This document shows, piece by piece, positions 5,708 through 5,979 of a stretch of DNA of 5,979 bases. The DNA comes from Sphingomonadales bacterium (lineage in GTDB: Bacteria > Pseudomonadota > Alphaproteobacteria > Sphingomonadales > Sphingomonadaceae). Numbering within the stretch: position 1 is the stretch's first letter; every line of letters begins with the position of its first letter. Location: assembly GCA_017304125.1 (NCBI GenBank), contig JAFKLV010000128.1, positions 1 through 5,979 on the forward strand, read 5' to 3'. A program made the position numbers and the translations under genes. The notes below the pieces were generated by a model that was not told the origin of the DNA, did no database searches, and saw only the letters and a program-made list of their open reading frames with translations.

Positions 5708-5725
5708 GTGAATTTCCTTTTCACA
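5707..5725 (-). promoter_or_regulatory. Ribosome binding site shown in a small hairpin loop
   Basis: Read on the minus strand, TGTGAA (5725-5720) and TTCACA (5712-5707) can pair over 6 bp, leaving AAGGAAA as the loop. The loop holds the Shine-Dalgarno AAGGA of the small exported protein, and the 3' arm includes the A of its start codon. The stem is short and AU-rich, so it may matter only at low temperature or not at all. Confidence 0.3.
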
Positions 5726-5759
5726 GGCATTCACTCCCGTACCGCTGTTTCTGGCGAGT

Positions 5760-5797
5760 CGCGGCTGAACGGTCATTGAAGCCGTTGGTCAGCCGCG
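5760..5797 (-). terminator. Hairpin downstream of the partial gene at the right edge
   Basis: CGCGGCTG (5760-5767) pairs with CAGCCGCG (5790-5797), and the stem continues as AACGG (5768-5772) with CCGTT (5782-5786), a 3-base bulge on one side and a 9-base loop. On the minus strand it starts 10 bases after the stop at 5808, the position expected for a terminator. There is no U run after it, so it may be a factor-assisted terminator or an mRNA-stabilising stem. Confidence 0.5.
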
Positions 5798-5807
5798 CTT
5801 CAGGATG

Positions 5808-5979
5808 TCATTTCGCGGTGGCGCGACCGCCGAAACCGATCAGGCTTTCCGCGCCGTTCGCGCCGAGCGCCGAGACGCCGACGAAATGATCGTCGACCGG
5901 CACGTCCTTCAGCACCGTCGCGGTGACGTCGCCCGCCACGTCGCGGCTGTCGCTCCACTCCATCTGGTCGGCGCGGCGC
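5808..5979 (-). CDS. C-terminal end of a protein, possibly M28-family metallopeptidase (partial)
   Basis: Only the last 56 residues are in the window; the gene continues beyond the right edge. The reading frame is open from the edge to TGA at 5810-5808. Visible segments include MEWSDSRDVAGD, TATVLKDVPVDDHFVGVSAL and GANGAESLIGFGG, ending RATAK. The pattern of an Asp-rich turn, a hydrophobic strand (HFVGVSAL) and a Gly-containing turn before ESLI looks like the fibronectin-III-like tail found at the C-terminus of secreted M28 aminopeptidases, where a similar 'D-FGV-A-D--G--S' pattern occurs. No catalytic residues are in view, so the family call is tentative. Codon use matches the rest of the window. 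Confidence 0.6.
   Translation of the reverse strand, partial: RRADQMEWSDSRDVAGDVTATVLKDVPVDDHFVGVSALGANGAESLIGFGGRATAK

Noticed and set aside
5342..5779. A 145-codon plus-strand frame over the small exported protein
   Set aside because: It lacks a convincing ribosome binding site and overlaps a minus-strand gene with a clear signal peptide and Shine-Dalgarno.

Overview
This window looks like chromosomal DNA from an alphaproteobacterium of the Sphingomonas type. Composition is high in GC with strong G/C preference at third codon positions, and the protein set (pirin/WrbA/extradiol dioxygenase cluster, RcnB-like exported protein, small His/Arg-rich exported protein) fits sphingomonads. The genus is an inference from protein character. 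No rRNA, tRNA, CRISPR array, transposase or phage gene was seen. Genes are tightly packed and no gene-free stretch exceeds 300 bases.

Positions 1-2283 (+ strand): a leader with an operator-like dyad, then a three-gene cluster of a pirin-family cupin protein, a WrbA-type NAD(P)H:quinone oxidoreductase and a class III extradiol (YgiD/LigB-type) dioxygenase. A strong GC hairpin separates pirin from wrbA, while wrbA and the dioxygenase gene are only 5 bases apart. The likely theme is handling of quinones and catechols: WrbA reduces quinones by two electrons and the dioxygenase could open the resulting dihydroxylated ring.

Positions 2268-2987 (- strand): an exported zinc peptidase of the VanY/LdcB (M15B) family, probably a peptidoglycan D,D-carboxypeptidase, whose 3' end overlaps the dioxygenase gene tail to tail by 16 bases.

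Positions 3037-4633 (+ strand): an RluA-family RNA pseudouridine synthase, the ribosome-rescue hydrolase ArfB (start overlapping the preceding stop) and free methionine-(R)-sulfoxide reductase MsrC. The set reads as a translation-maintenance and oxidative-repair run. An RcnB-like exported protein (4715-5320) follows, preceded by an 81-base leader whose predicted fold would hide its ribosome binding site.

Positions 5326-5979: a perfect 12-bp stem lies between convergent genes. It is followed on the - strand by a small exported protein with an apparent internal duplication, a second hairpin, and the C-terminal end of a gene that enters from the right edge and may be an M28-type metallopeptidase.

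Overall this is mostly ordinary housekeeping and accessory metabolism. I do not see a clearly new system. The points most worth a second look are the RNA structure ahead of the RcnB-like gene, the hairpin inside the pirin cluster, and the duplicated small exported protein.
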